This document shows, piece after piece, positions 22,261 through 34,045 of a stretch of DNA of 64,000 nucleotides. The position numbers and the translations under genes were made by a program. The first letter of the stretch is position 1, and each line of letters begins with the position of its first letter. The notes below the pieces were generated by a model. That model was not told where the DNA came from. It searched no databases and was given only the letters and a program-made list of their open reading frames with translations. Source of the DNA: Aristolochia californica (Eukaryota > Streptophyta > Magnoliopsida > Piperales > Aristolochiaceae); NCBI GenBank assembly GCA_029961685.1, contig JARWKL010000002.1:33076908-33140907 (forward strand). The letters are read 5' to 3'.

Positions 22261-23707
22261 TAGTATTAGAGTAGGGCCTCTAGGACCTGGATTTTACATC
22301 TCAAATTAATATTTTTGGTCCATGGGAGAACAATATTTGATGGCTAAAATAAGCAGAGAATTCGATTTGTTTGTTTGCTACCAATCAATAATTGGTGTTT
22401 TTTTATATGTCCAAGTTTTTTATATTCCAAGTAGTATTTTATTCTCCCACGCATCTTCATACTCAACATACATGTCATGTCCTCTAGCCTATGAAATTTT
22501 TTGTTCCCTATTCGTACTATGCAAACCATCGCGGAGTTGACATCCTTAGCTTCCATTTGATTTTCGAAAATTCCAATCAAGTTTCTGACGTTGACATTGA
22601 GTATCTTAGTTGTTTTTATCTTTTTTTTTGGAGTCAAAACCCTAATTTAAGGTTTGAAGTTTCTGAATTTCAAAAATTTCAGTTGCATTGAAACTATACC
22701 ATTTCATCCTTTTATGTGGATAAAGAGTAAAATTTTGTAAGCTGTTTCTCCATCCTTTAGGGATCACAACCAATAAATTATGGTTCTTTCTCATGACCTT
22801 TCTCTCTGTTGACTTCTGAAGGCTGGTTTGGCTCCTCCTTTTTTTTTTAAAAATTTATTTGAAACATTTTACAATTGTTATATAGTTTTATATGTGCTGT
22901 AGAGTTCCTACTTGATTTGGTGCCTTATAACTCAATTCTTCTTAAAGTTTAGTTAGTCATTGACTATCACGAATACTGTAAAACAGAGTAAGCTCAACCC
23001 AGGAACGTCTAAACAACAATCAAGAAGAAAGTCAATATTGATGTTTATTGAAATACAAACTGATTTCGTCCCACCACACACTCTTAGAAGAGCTTGAATG
23101 GCTTATGGACTTACAAAAGAAGAAACTAAAAATAAAACGAACAGGGAAGATGTATGATTCTGGATTTCGATTGTTGCTGAAGAACACCTCAATCGAGGAA
23201 GACAACTAGGAGACAGCTACAGAAATAATGGTAGGAAGCTTCCTTTCTTTTTCGGCGTCGATGGAGGCCTCTGTCAGCTGCGATGGTCAGTATAGAGTGC
23301 GCCTCTATTTTTTGCTGCATCCATTAATTCCCATTCACACTTGGGTGATTCAATTTTTCCGTTCATACTTGGGTCTCCCAATCGTGACAAGGGCATACCG
23401 TGGCGGCCGGCCCCCTTGGACCCCGTCTTCTTAATTCATTTTACAGTTTCTTCACAAAGAACCATTGCGGTCACAATTTGACCTCATCAACGTCTAAGAC
23501 GGAACCGCTAACTAATTTACTCACTATCGACATTGGCGCTCCTCATAATTGGGGGCCAGTGAGTACATTACATTAACAATAACTTGTGAGAGATGGGCAT
23601 TGACACACTAACAAATACTTCATGTTGAGTATGGCTGAGAGTTCTTTAATCTTTCATCACCCTGGGAAACTTTATTTTTTTGAAAATTACCACTATACCA
23701 TTGAAAA
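22261..23707. other. Retroelement leader and unassigned repeat remnants
   Basis: The left part (22261-22900) looks like a non-coding LTR-element leader. The stretch 22980-23600 is less AT-rich, with 'tcgacattggcgctcctc...gggggccagtgag' near 23525-23565 resembling the border of another LTR element. I see no convincing coding sequence or RNA gene. Confidence 0.4.
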
Positions 23708-24001
23708 TGTTGAAGTAGTTTGAGTAGTATTCTATGTAATTATGAGAGTGAGGGGCTTAAGATGTAATTATTGGTTAGTTTAAGTGTTCTTTTAGATTCT
23801 GATGTATTAGGGCATCCATGCCCCACCTATATAAATAAGAAAGAGAAGGGGATGAGCTAAAATTCATGCTCTCTTAACCCCTAAAGTTTCTCTCCTCAAC
23901 TTGTGTTCTTGCCTTCTCTTTCCCAACTTCTCTTCTCAACTTCATTCTTTCTTCTTCTTCTCAAACCAACTTATCCATGGATTAAACCCTAGAATTCAAC
24001 A
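23708..24001 (+). repeat. Plus-strand LTR D1 (about 294 bp)
   Basis: Starts TGTTGAAGTAG, ends AGAATTCAACA, and is followed by the primer site TGGTATCTGAGCTGG. A TATA box (CTATATAAATAAG) is at about 23829-23841. Related to D2. Its internal region is cut after 45 bp by the C1 insertion at 24047. Confidence 0.75.
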
Positions 24002-24046
24002 TGGTATCTGAGCTGGAATTATAGGGTTTAAAGTAAAGTTGTTCAA

Positions 24047-24421
24047 TGTAGAATTTAGGACTCCATCATATTGATCTTGAGCAAAGGAGGGAGAGAAAAA
24101 GAAGTGGAAGAAGAAGAAGGAAAGAAGAGAGTTTAGATCTTGGCTACCAAGAGAAGGGAGAGGAGTGCTTGGATGATTTTGAGAGGAGAGGAGAGGACTT
24201 AATGCTCTACCTCTCAGCCAAGGGCCTCTATTTATATTTGTAGAGAGTGTGTTACAATGACCATAATGCCCTTAGGGCTAAAATCTTTACAAGAGAAAAG
24301 ACTTAAATAGACACATGTATCTCTTACACTAATTACATGTTCATACAATCTTTATAAGAAGACTTCTTATTTACCAAGATGCCACCTCTTAGACGTGTGG
24401 GCTTGAGTCCATCTTCTAACA
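24047..24421 (-). repeat. 3' LTR of copia C1 (375 bp)
   Basis: Minus-strand LTR starting TGTTAGAAGATGGACTC (24421) and ending GGAGTCCTAAATTCTACA (24047). TATA box TATAAATAGAGGC is at about 24227-24240. A polypurine tract, the complement of CTCCTCAAGCTGGAGG, lies on its internal side. Confidence 0.87.
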
Positions 24422-25216
24422 CTCCTCAAGCTGGAGGAGAGAAAACAATATAATTACCCAGCTTGCCACATATAAAAGATAGAATCTTAGATGCAACCGG
24501 TTTTGATGAACATCTGCTACTTTCTCTTGTGATGAAACATGTTTGAGAGAGATAATACCTGTTTTTCTCTTGTATAAAATGGCAGTCTACCTCAATGTGT
24601 TTTGTCCTTTCATGGAAGACCAGATTCAAAGTTATATGAATAGATTCTTGATTATCACAATATAAATCCATAGAACTCCTTTTATAGAAACCCACTTCGG
24701 TAAGAAGGGACTTGATCCATACGATTTCACTGACTATATGTGCCATAGCTCTGTATTCTGCTTTTACACTAGAACTTGCAACCACATTCTGCTTCTTGAA
24801 TCTCCATGTAATTGGATCCCCTCCAACAAGAGTGCAATATCTAGAGGTGAACTTCCTATCATCAGGTGATCTAGCCCAATCTGCATATGAAAAACCTTCT
24901 ATGTTGAAGTGGCCATTTTTTTTTATAGAGAAGCCTTCTTCATGGGGCTCCTTTTAAATATCGTAATATTCTCTCCAAGGCTTGCCAAAGGGTAATGTGT
25001 TTTATGCATGCACGGACTCACCACACTTACTACATATGAGATGTCTGGTCTAGTTATGGTGAGGTAGAGAAGTTTGCCCACAAGTCTTTAATATTTACCA
25101 ATATTGATATCTTCCCCAGAAATTGCACATAACTTAGAATTAGCATCCATAGGTGTGTCCACTGGGTGACACCCCGTCATTCATGTTTCTTCAAGAAGGT
25201 CCAAGATATACGTCCT
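24422..25216 (-). pseudogene. Ty1/copia RNase H and RT tail (C1)
   Basis: Minus strand: SVKAEYRAMAHIVSEIVWIK, LLTEVGFYKRSSMDLYCDNQ and FHERTKHIEVDCHFIQEK give a well-preserved copia RNase H (24426-24785). Upstream RT tail motifs follow to 25216, where the frame ends at the LTR of nested copia C2. C1 RT resumes at 45194. Confidence 0.88.
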
Positions 25217-25827
25217 TGTTGAATTTAGGATCCCTTGAATAATACCTCGAGCAAAGGGAGAGAGAAAAAAAAGAAAAAGAAAAAAGAGAAGAGCTCTCTG
25301 GTAGAGAGAGAAGAGAAGGAAAATAAATGAGAGTAGAGAGAGAACACTTCACACGAGAGAGAAGAAAAAAAATTAAAAACTTGCTTGATGAATTCTGAGT
25401 TACAATCACCTCTATTTATGGTTGAGGAGGTGACAAAGTCCATGTACAAGTAATTTTAGGACTCCTAATTACATTCAAACTAGAACTCTCCAAGATAAGC
25501 CTATCATGATAAGATTACATTATCTATTTAAGAGACTAATATAACTCAACTACAAACACCTTCTTTAAGGACGTGAATCAAGCTAGAGAGCCAACTCTTG
25601 GTCTTATCTTGTGGGTCCCACATGATCTTCCAGTTCATGTAGATAGAGATACCAGCTCATGGTATATTTGTGGTCCCACTTGATCTACAAATCTTCTATT
25701 TAATTCCAGCACATGTTCCTTATCTCTTAGCTAGAGCCACTTTGTATGAGGACTCTCGTTGAGACAACTCGAGCTCATGGTGGGTCCCACCAACTTGTGG
25801 GGCAATGGTGGGTCCTACATTGTAACA
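25217..25827 (-). repeat. 3' LTR of copia C2 (611 bp)
   Basis: Starts TGTTACAATGTAGGACCC (25827) and ends GGGATCCTAAATTCAACA (25217). TATA-like CATAAATAGAGGTG near 25409-25422. The internal side has the complement of CTCCCCCTCAAGATGGG. Left flank gtcct and right flank (45194-45198) ttcct match 4 of 5, placing C2 inside the RT of C1. Confidence 0.87.
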
Positions 25828-26269
25828 CTCCCCCTCAAGATGGGGGTGAAAAAACATCGTAGATGCCTAACTTACTGCAAATATTGGACAAAATTTTGTG
25901 AGTGACTGGTTTGGTGAGATTGTCTGCAACCTGGTTCTATGAAGATACATGCAAGAGAGATAAGATGCCGACAATGAATTTTTCTCGTATGAAGTGTCAA
26001 TCTATTTCTATATGCTTTGTTCTCTCATGGAAGACTGAATTTGATGTGATGTGAATTTCAGCCTAATTATCGCAATATAGATTCATAGGAGCTTCTTTGT
26101 CAAAACCCTGTTACGTTAGGAGAGATCTGATCCATAGGAGTTCACTGACTGTGTGTGCCATTCTGTTTCTTGCTCCTCCATGTAACCAAGTTTCTTCCAA
26201 CCATCATACAATATCCCGAAGTAGATTTTTTATCATCAGGGGATCCGGCCCAGTCTGCATCTGAGAATC
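25828..26269 (-). pseudogene. Ty1/copia RNase H (C2)
   Basis: The minus-strand RNase H region of C2, including DADWAGSPDDKKSTSGYC at about 26210-26265 and LVTWRSKKQNG. It ends at the LTR of gypsy G2 (TSD gaatc at 26265-26269). C2 coding sequence resumes at 34537 in the same domain. Confidence 0.87.
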
Positions 26270-26760
26270 TGTTGTGGTCTCTGACCATGGACCAAGTAAC
26301 TTGTTTATGGGAGATATCGGTTTGCATTTCTGAGGCAAAGCCTTGTCACCGAGACCTCTCAGGTCTCCCTATGAAGTCTGATTTGTGAGAAATTGGGTTG
26401 AGAAGGGATTATGGTAGAGAGGAGAAGGAAAAGGGTTGATGGAATAGGGGGATTTAGACTCATTGAAGGGAGTCTACACCTTGGGTTCCAAGGGAACACC
26501 GACCCTGGTTCCTTAGGGAGAAAACAAATCCCGTAATTCTTTCTTGGCTTCCCATTCCATTCGACAACCTCTTATGCTAAGGCTGAGATAAGAGTTATTA
26601 CAATAATGCCATTAAGGCTTCCCTACTTACATGAAATGAATAATTAAAAGACATGTAACGCATAAGACAAGTAACTCATAATTCCACTGTGTCAACTACG
26701 CCTGAGTCAACTCATCCGCGTCACCTCTGGATGACTCGTCCTACTATCGAGTCCACAACA
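26270..26760 (-). repeat. 3' LTR of gypsy G2 (491 bp)
   Basis: Starts TGTTGTGGACTCGATAG (26760) and ends GGTCAGAGACCACAACA (26270). A polypurine tract (complement of TCACTCCCCCCCTT) lies at 26761-26775. Pairs with 34046-34536. G2 flanks are gaatc and gaatt (4 of 5). Confidence 0.9.
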
Positions 26761-27260
26761 TCACTCCCCCCCTTAAAAACAAGGTTGTCCACAATCTCGA
26801 ACATGGGGTAGGCTTGTTGAAAGACGTCGATGTCCTCCAAATGAGCATTGCTGGCGTCTGAGTGTGCCCATTGAGTTAAGACCTCCCTGCAGTGTGCATT
26901 CTGCCGATCATTTAAAAACTGGGTTGGCATGAGAGATAGCTGACCTTCTTCCATGGGTGGTAGAGATGACGTGAGGGGAGGGTCTCTGCCTTTGAATGGC
27001 TCGAGGAATGACACATGGAAGACATCGTGAATCCTGGTGTCTGGAGGTAGTTGAAGTTTATAGGCGACTCACCCCCCCGTTGAGAGATGACAAATGGCCC
27101 AAAGTATTTGGGTGATAGCTTATGCCTACTGCCTGCCATGGAAGATTTTCGGTAATGCTGGAGGCGCAACCAAACCAAGTCATCGGTGTTGTACTGAACG
27201 TCTCTGTGTCCTTGATCATAATACTCCTTCATTCTGGCTTGGGCCTACCACAGACGTAGG
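26761..27260 (-). pseudogene. Gypsy integrase C-terminus and chromodomain (G2)
   Basis: Minus strand: MKEYYDQGHRDVQYNTDDLV, WLRLQHYRKSSMAGSRHKLS and PKYFGPFVISQRGG give the integrase C-terminal barrel. MSFLEPFKGRDPPLTSSLP, REVLTQWAHSDASNAHLEDI and DVFQQAYPMFEIVDNLVFKG resemble a C-terminal chromodomain that in chromoviruses guides integration to heterochromatin. The two frames overlap around a frameshift near 26912-27014. Confidence 0.88.
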
Positions 27261-28210
27261 TGTGCAACCACTAGTAATTTATCCCATTCAATGAGAGGAG
27301 CTGGGGGGGATCCCTGCCATATACAATCCGGAACGGTGTCTCCTGTAAGGCTGTGTGGAAGGAGGTATTGTAAGCATACTCTGCCCAAGGAAGACTGTCC
27401 ACCCAAGGCTTTGGACGGTCTCCCACTAAACACCGTAAATACATTTCAATGGTGCAGTTGAGCACCTCTGTCTGGCCATCTGATTGAGGGTGATAGGCCG
27501 ATGAATAATTTAATTTTGTGCCACACAACTGGAATAGATCACGCCAAAACTGGCTAGTGCAGACGACGTCCCTATCACTAACAATGGACTCTGGAATGCC
27601 GTGGAGCAGAACAATTTGAGTAAAAAATATTTTTGCTACTGATGTGGCTGTGTAGGGGTTTTCCAAGGGAATGAAATATCCATACTTTGAGAATCTGTCC
27701 ACGACCACCAGGAGAACAGATTTTTCAGAGGATTTCGGTAGACAAAACCTGAGTGGGAAGTTGGAGTGGCTGGATTACCCCTGCTAGGCTTAAGTGTTCA
27801 GCCTTGTTGCGTTGACATACGGTGCACACAGTTACATATGAAGTAATTGAGGATTTCATACCTTCCCAATAAAAATATTTTCTGAGCCGTAATAGAGTTT
27901 TCTGGATGCCTTCATGATAGCTGTTATGATACGCTGACATCACAACGTCAATGAGAGGAGACACTGGAGGCAAATAAATGTGATGCTTGTAAAGAATAAT
28001 GCTGTCATGAATTTTCCAAGAGGAGGCCATTTGTCCCGCTGTAATTTTATGGTATAAATCTTGCAAATCGGGAATGGTGCTATGCGCTGTCTTGATAGAT
28101 TCCAGCAGTGTAGGATTTGGGTGACTGATGGCATTCAATTGGCCCGAAGGTTCAGACTGGCGGGAGAGATCATCAGCTACTGTATTCAATCGGTCAGCCC
28201 TATGTTCCAC
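27261..28210 (-). pseudogene. Gypsy integrase (G2)
   Basis: Two long minus-strand frames. One, 27725-28210, holds the H2C2 zinc region (YHNSYHEGIQKTLLRLRKYF, then CTVCQRNKAEH). The other, 27271-27708, holds the core with VVDRFSKYGYF, IVSDRDVVCTSQFW and GQTEVLNCTIEMY, so D, D and E are all present. A frameshift near 27710-27725 separates them. Best-preserved gypsy integrase in the window. Confidence 0.9.
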
Positions 28211-28700
28211 TGTGAAGTTGAACCCCAGTAATTTACTGATCCATAACTACTGCAAGGATGTAGAAATGAGCTGATCCAAGAGATATTTCAAACTATAGTG
28301 GTGAGTGCAGATGATAAAATATCTTCTCCATAAATTAGGACACCAGTTGCGTACTGCCTTCGCTAGACCAATAAGTTCTCTTTCATATGTTGGCAATTTA
28401 TGTTGGTGTAGCGGAAGTTGTCGGCTGAAATAGGTGATAGGATGGTTGGCCTAAAGCAGAACCGCCCCTATACTGCCATCCTAGGCATCACATTCTTCCA
28501 CAAATATTTCCCCAAAATCAGGTAACTGTAAGACAGGCGCAGTAGGAAGTGCTGTCTTGAGAGTCTGGAAGGTTGTGGTGGTCTCATTACTCCACTGGAA
28601 GGAATTGTGAAGCAACAGATATGTTAAAGGTACTGCTAGTGCCGCGTAACCCTAAATGAATTTTCGGTAATAGCCAGCTAAGCCCAGAAAACCCCTCAAA
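28211..28700 (-). pseudogene. Gypsy RNase H (G2)
   Basis: The minus-strand region between integrase and RT, recognisable by position and by peptides such as GFSGLSWLLPKIHLGLRGTS in a shifted frame (normally GFLGLAGYYRKFI-like). Multiple stops. Confidence 0.75.
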
Positions 28701-29400
28701 GCGGAAATGTTGCTCGAGATGGGGCACTGTGTAATAGCTGTAATTTTTTCTTGGTCCTCTGTAACCCCAGATGCTGTAATGATGTGCCCCAACTAAGTTA
28801 CCTGTTGGATCCCAAAGGTACACTTGGTCCTTTTTAAATAAAGCCGATGAGCTCGAATAAGTTGAAAAACCCTTTGGAGATGTTCTAAATGTGCATGCCA
28901 CGACTTGGTGAATATGAGGATGTCATCAAAGAATACAAGAACAAATTTTATGAGATAATCAGTAAATACCTCGTTCATGAGCGCCTGAAATGTGGAAGGG
29001 GTGTTAGAGAGACCAAATGGCATGACGAGAAATTCGAAGTGTCCGTGATGAGTGCGGAAGGCTGTTTTCTGAATATTTGGAGGGTACATACGAACTTGAT
29101 GATATCCCGAACACAAGTCCAACTTCATGAAAAACTGGGCCCCATGTAGTTCATCCAATAATTCATCAACCACCGGAATAGGAAACTTGTCCTTGACAGT
29201 CTTGGAATTTAGTTCTCTATAATCCACGCAAAATCTCCACGTCTAGTCATGTTTCTTAACGAGTAGGACTGGGGAGGAGAATGGAGATGTACTCCTTCTG
29301 ATGAGGCCCTGTTTGCCTTTCAATTTCATCTTTCTATAAATGGGGGTACCGATAGGTGCGGACTACCACCACCTCAGAGGTAGCCTTCAAACAAATTCTG
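28701..29400 (-). pseudogene. Gypsy reverse transcriptase (G2)
   Basis: A 145-codon minus-strand frame (28793-29227): [80 protein letters not shown] and the intact catalytic LVFFDDILIF. Both neighbours are cut off by stops (for instance before the MDYRELN block near 29245). Polymerase core complete in sequence but not in one frame with gag. Confidence 0.9.
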
Positions 29401-29990
29401 TGGTCACATCTTCTCAAGGGCGGGAGGCCTGTAGGTTCCTGAAAAATATCATAATAGTCCTTAAATAAATTGTCTAATGACGTGGCTAAAGGAGGCTGTT
29501 GCTAGAGTAGATGCAATTGTGGCTGAATGTCAGCCTTGCTCCTGTGTAACTTTAATTGGTGGCCTGCCAGGTCAAATGTCATAGTTAATGTGGCGAAGTC
29601 CCACAAAATTGGGCCCAACGTTTGTAGCCATTTAACTCTGAGAACCATATCGAATCCTGCTAGGGGATGATTAGAAATTCTGCCTCAAACTAAGAACCTT
29701 CAACAGAAAATAAGACGGTCTTACTGACCCATAGTTTGAGAACCTTCAACAGAAAATAAGACGGTCTTGCTGACCCATATCTAGGAAGTTTTTCTCCACT
29801 GGCCACTGACACTGAAGCCACTGGGTGAGACTGCACCTGAAGTTGTAACTCTTGGGCCACGTTGAAGCTAATGAAGTTATGGGTACTCCTTAAATCAATC
29901 AAACTGAGGAGAGGTTGGTCATTGACGATGGCACACAACTGCATAATTTTGGTAGATTGGAGGCCAATAATGGCGTCGAGTGAAATTTCA
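29401..29990 (-). pseudogene. Gypsy aspartic protease (G2)
   Basis: Minus-strand frame 29690-30052: acidic linker EDNVEEEPIHIEQVEEKQEP, ISLDAIIGLQSTKIMQLCAI, then LSLIDLRSTHNFISFNVAQE. The retropepsin D-S-G signature has become D-L-R, so the enzyme would be inactive. A short duplication of about 55 bp ('aaccttcaacagaaaataagacgg') occurs at 29694-29768. Confidence 0.85.
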
Positions 29991-30755
29991 GGTTCTTGTT
30001 TTTCCTCCACCTGCTCTATGTGTATGGGTTCTTCCTCCACATTATCCTCCACTTCTAGTCAAAACAACTTCTGACATTGATGGCCAAAGGTGTACTTTTC
30101 ATCACAATTATAACACAACCCTCTGGACCTTTTGTCTTCCATTTTGGCTATGGTCAATTTTTTGATAAATGCCGGTTGATACGGACTGGGGTTGGGTGCT
30201 GGAGAAGGATTTGCAGGGGCACTGGGACGCCATGTGCTGCTAGAAGCTGATCTGTTATTTTGCCAAGTGGGCCGACGATTCTGAATTTTCTATTTTGCCT
30301 CTAGTGTCCTGGCTAAGGTCATTGCTTGAGCCAAATTTGAGCGAGCAAGTACCTCAATCTCGAGCCTGAGAGACTCTGATAATCCAGCAGTAAAGAATCC
30401 CACATGTTGATCCACCTGAACTACTTTACCTGCCTTGGCTAATTTTTCCTGAAAAGCCTTCTAGTATTGTTCAACGGTGCTGGTTTGGCATAGTAGGATT
30501 AAATCCCCTAACGTATTGTTCTGAGTAGGAGGTCTGAACCGAATTGTGCACAACTCTTTAAATTCTTCCCAGTCTAGGTTCGGATTTTCCATTTCTTACT
30601 AGTGGCCCCATAGTTGCTCTTCATCGAGCATGTGGAAGGCGGTCAACCCCAGTTTGTCATTTTTGGTGGTTCTTTGATGGGAAAAAAATTTCTCGCACCT
30701 ATATAGCCAGATCAAGGAGTCCTCAGATCCCTTAAACAGTGGAAAATCCAACTTG
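29991..30755 (-). pseudogene. Gypsy gag, C-terminal part with zinc knuckle (G2)
   Basis: Minus strand: TSTVEQY, KAFQEKLAKAGKVVQVDQHV, SESLRLEIEVLARSNLAQAM, then zinc knuckle CYNCDEKYTFGHQC (30075-30120). Stops interrupt. The gag is split at 30755 by TR-GAG1 and continues at 33730-34045. Confidence 0.85.
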
Positions 30756-31523
30756 TGTTATGGTCCCTAGCCATGGATCTAGTAACTCGGCGAGTTGAAT
30801 TTGAATCCAACACTGTTTGAGGGTTTCTTATCACGTTTTTGTGAAAAGAAACTCTCTTTTTCTTCCCTCACACGTTATAATTGAAAAGGAGTTTCCTTTT
30901 CTCAATTATAGATGCACCAATTCAATCAAGAGACTGTTTTAAGTATCCAATTGTGAAACCCCACTTTATACCTCACGTCAATGAGTAGGGTTTCTGAATT
31001 CATGCAACTACCAATGTTGAATGTAAAGAGGGCAGTCTCTAGCTGTTCTAAACTCGGAAAAGATAGACCTCTTGAAGACCTCCTTCAATTAGCAACTCGC
31101 AAAGCCCTTTCTTAATGGTAAGGATCACGCAAATCCTCCTTCCCTCACTGCTGGTTCGTGGAAGAGATGGATGACTATTGCAGCATGGAAGAGAAGGCTG
31201 ATTGCTCCTCCTTTTCCTTCCAGATCTCCTCAAAGACTCCTCAATGGATGCAGCAAACCCCCAAGAGAGTTCAAGCCAAGAACCCTAGAATAGGGAGCCT
31301 AGAAAGAACCTAAATTACCCTAGTTTATGCTAATTCCGAACTTGCTTTATTTCTCCAACCTTACCCCTTAAATAGGGTAATTAACATCAACATAGGTTAG
31401 GGTTATAAAACCCAATTCTACCCCTACCTTTAAGTCTTATTACAAATCAATAAAATTCAAAATTAAAAGCAACATAAATAATAAAAGTAAAGTAGATGAC
31501 TCAGTCTTAATGAGTCCATAACA
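30756..31523 (-). repeat. 3' LTR of TR-GAG1 (768 bp)
   Basis: Starts TGTTATGGACTCATTAAG at 31523 and ends GGGACCATAACA at 30756. The TATA-like CCCTATTTAAGGGG lies near 31365-31380. Confidence 0.9.
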
Positions 31524-31639
31524 TCTGCCCCCCCTCCCCCACCTTGGAGATCGAGCTTGACCTCAAGCTCGGAAGCTGGGTAGACCTAGTGGAAGTTGTC
31601 GAGCCGCTCCCATTTTGCGTAGTTGTGGCCGATTGCTAC

Positions 31640-33069
31640 CCAGTAATGGCATGCAGGGAGATGTCCAGTGGTTCTTCCTCAATCATATCCTCTGTCACCT
31701 GGATATCCTCATCTTCAACCTTATCGATCAAAAACAATCTTTTTCACTGATGCCCAACCTGATATGGTTCATCATAGTTGTAACATAGATTCTTAGCCCG
31801 CCGTTCTGCCATCTCAGCACTTGTCAATTTTTTTATATAAGGAGTTGTAGGATGACTAGATCTCGGATCCCCTGTCAAAGTAATACCCGGGTTGTTTCAC
31901 GGAGGAATGCGCACCCCTGACCATGGAGGTCGTCCGTGTTGTGCCTGCTGTTGCAGTTCTAAAGCACGAGTTATATTTATATCGCTGGATAAGTCAACAG
32001 GTGCATAGAGCTCCAGCTCAAGCTTTAAGGCCTCCGTCAGTCCTGCTGTAAATAGCGCAACTTGCTGATCCACTTGTACCATACTGCTGGCTCGTGCTAA
32101 TTTTTCCTGGAACAATTTTTGATATTGCTCCACGGCCCCAGTTTGGCGTAGTAAAACCAAATCTCCCAAAGGGTTACTGTAAGCCGGAGGACCAAAATGG
32201 AGAGAACGCAGTCGCTTAAATTCATCCCAATCTACCACCTCGCTATCAACCTCAACTAGCTGGTACCAAAGTTGTGCTTCCCCTGGTAAGTGGAAAAGGG
32301 CTACGTTGACTCGGTCATAGGTTGGGACTCGCTGATGGCTAAATTTTTTTCCGCATCAATACAACCATATCAAAGGGTCTTCTGACCCATTATAAGTAGG
32401 GAATTCCATTTTAGTATACCTCGGAACAGTGCCTCCCCCCTGGTAGAAGTGTCCCCCCGGAATGAGGGGTCCTTGCTGTCCCGAGAAACTCTTGCGCGTC
32501 AGAAATTCATCTCCCCCTCTGTTATACGAATGGTCCCCTCCTCTCTGATCTGTAATGAGGGGTATAGTGCCTCCCTCCTGGTTGAGGTGTCCCCCCGGAA
32601 TGAAGGGTCCTTGCTGACTTGAGAAACTCGTGTGTCTAGTAAACTCTTCTCCCCCTCTAATCTGAGAATGGTCTCCCGAAATTGGGTTTTTGCCAGTGCT
32701 CAGACCAGTCTCCATGTTATCCATCCTTCCTTTCAAGGTTTCCAAACTGAGAGTGAACTTTTCCTCCAATGCAGAAAATTTCTTGCCAGTATTTAGACCA
32801 TTCTCCATGCTATCCATCCTTCCCTTCAAGGTCTCCATATTGATATCAATTTTTGAGAACCTCTCTAGGACAATATCAAATTTTCTTTCAAGCAATTCAA
32901 AGTATTCGTTGGTGCTTCTCTCTGCCGGGTTACCCTGCTTTGATACCAAGTTGTTATGGTCCCTAGCCATGGATCTAGTAACTCGGCAAGTTGAATATGA
33001 ATCCAGCACTGTTTGAGGGTTTCTTATCACGTTTTTGTGAAAAGAAACTCTCTTTTTCTTCCCCCACAC
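31640..33069 (-). pseudogene. Gag of TR-GAG1
   Basis: A 237-codon frame begins inside the 5' LTR and runs through the primer site (RVTRSMARDHNNLVSKQGN) into a coiled-coil-like region with a duplicated unit (TLKGRMDSMENGL, then TLKGRMDNMETGL). Two copies of a GGDHS/GEEFTRHTSFSSQQGPFIPGG-type repeat follow, then YTKMEFPTYNGSEDPLIWLY and a stop (CGA to TGA) near 32356. The second block (31897-32238) has VEQYQKLFQEKLARASSMVQ. The zinc knuckle is destroyed (second Cys to Tyr, last Cys to stop, near 31745-31790). It would form particle protein but is now dead. Confidence 0.87.
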
Positions 33070-33729
33070 GTTATAATTGAAAAGGAGTTTCCTTTTCTAT
33101 TTTATAGATGCACCAATTCAATCAAGAGACTGTTTTAAGGATCCAATTATGAAACCCCACTTTATACCTCACGTCAATGAGTAGGGTTTCTGAATTCATG
33201 CAACTACCAATGCTGAATGTAAAGAGGGCAGTCTCTAGCTCTTCTAAACTCAGAAAAGATAGATAAAAATACCTCTTGGAGACCTCCTTCAATCAGCAAC
33301 TCGAAAATCCCTTTCTTGATGGTAAGGCTCACGCAAATCCTCCTTCCCTCACTACTGGTTTGTGGAAGAGATGGATGACTATTGTAGCATGGAAGAGAAG
33401 GCTGATTGCTCCTCCTTTTCCTTCCAAGATCTCCTCAAAGACTCCCCAATGGATGCAGCAAACCCCCAAGAGAGTTCAAGCCAAGAACCCTAAAATAGGG
33501 AGCCCAGAAAGAACCTAAATTACCCTAGTTTATGCTAATTCCGAACTTGCTTTATTTCTCCAACCTTACCCCTTAAATAGGGTACTTAACATCAACATAG
33601 GTTAGGGTTATTAAAACCCAATTCTACCCCTACCTTTAAGTCTTATTACAAATCAATAAAATTCAAAATTAAAAGCAACATAAACAATAAAAGTAAAGTA
33701 GATGACTCAGTCTTATTGAGTCCATAACA
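32952..33729 (-). repeat. 5' LTR of TR-GAG1 (778 bp)
   Basis: Starts TGTTATGGACTCAATAAG at 33729 and ends GGGACCATAACA at 32952. Pairs with 30756-31523. Its last 60 bases carry the conserved RVTRSM coding motif. Confidence 0.9.
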
Positions 33730-34045
33730 ACTTGGTATACCTCGGGATGGTCCCACCACCAGAACCCGAGCTCGTACCATTCACTATCTGGTCTGTTCGA
33801 CCAACAAAGTGGTCGCCCTGCATAGCCGCAGGGCTCCTCCCTCCTTCATGAGGTGTGGGGTTTCTTACCCCCCTCAATTCATCAAGTTTAGAAGCTATTT
33901 GTTACTTGAGAAGCTTTGCTGTCCATCAATATTGCCAGACACCCTTTTGTTTCTTCCTTCCCGGATTGTATCATTTCCCTCATGGTAGATCTCCAATCTT
34001 CATTGTTCGGTGGCTCTCCCATGTTGGCCTGCTCTGATACCAAGA
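33730..34045 (-). pseudogene. Gypsy gag N-terminus (G2)
   Basis: Minus-strand frame 33888-34103 reads RATRSMVRDHNILVSEQANM across the LTR and primer site, then GEPPNNEDWRSTMREMIQSG. The rest reaches the TSD of TR-GAG1 in the GGTIPRYTK motif (33730-33760), which continues at 30755. A stop occurs at about 33888. Confidence 0.83.

Larger units (their letters stand above)
30756..33729 (-). mobile_element. Gag-only LTR element TR-GAG1 (2974 bp)
   Basis: The 5' LTR is 32952-33729, the 3' LTR 30756-31523, and the interior 31524-32951. TSD acttg at 30751-30755 and 33730-33734, exact. Primer site ACTTGGTATCAAAGCAGGG. The polypurine tract GGTGGGGGAGGGGGGGCAGA abuts the 3' LTR. The interior holds gag only. 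Protease, RT, RNase H and integrase are missing, and the sequence passes from the gag/protease border straight to the chromodomain tail. The same junction is found in TR-GAG2. LTRs differ at about 3 per cent by eye, so it is older than TR-GAG2. This matches the described class of terminal-repeat retrotransposons with a GAG domain. Confidence 0.92.

Noticed and set aside
23228..23434. 68-codon frame near a GC-richer patch as a host exon
   Set aside because: No recognisable domain, no splice context I could support, and surrounded by LTR remnants.
26721..27014. Separate short gene overlapping gypsy integrase
   Set aside because: It is the chromodomain tail of the same polyprotein after a frameshift.
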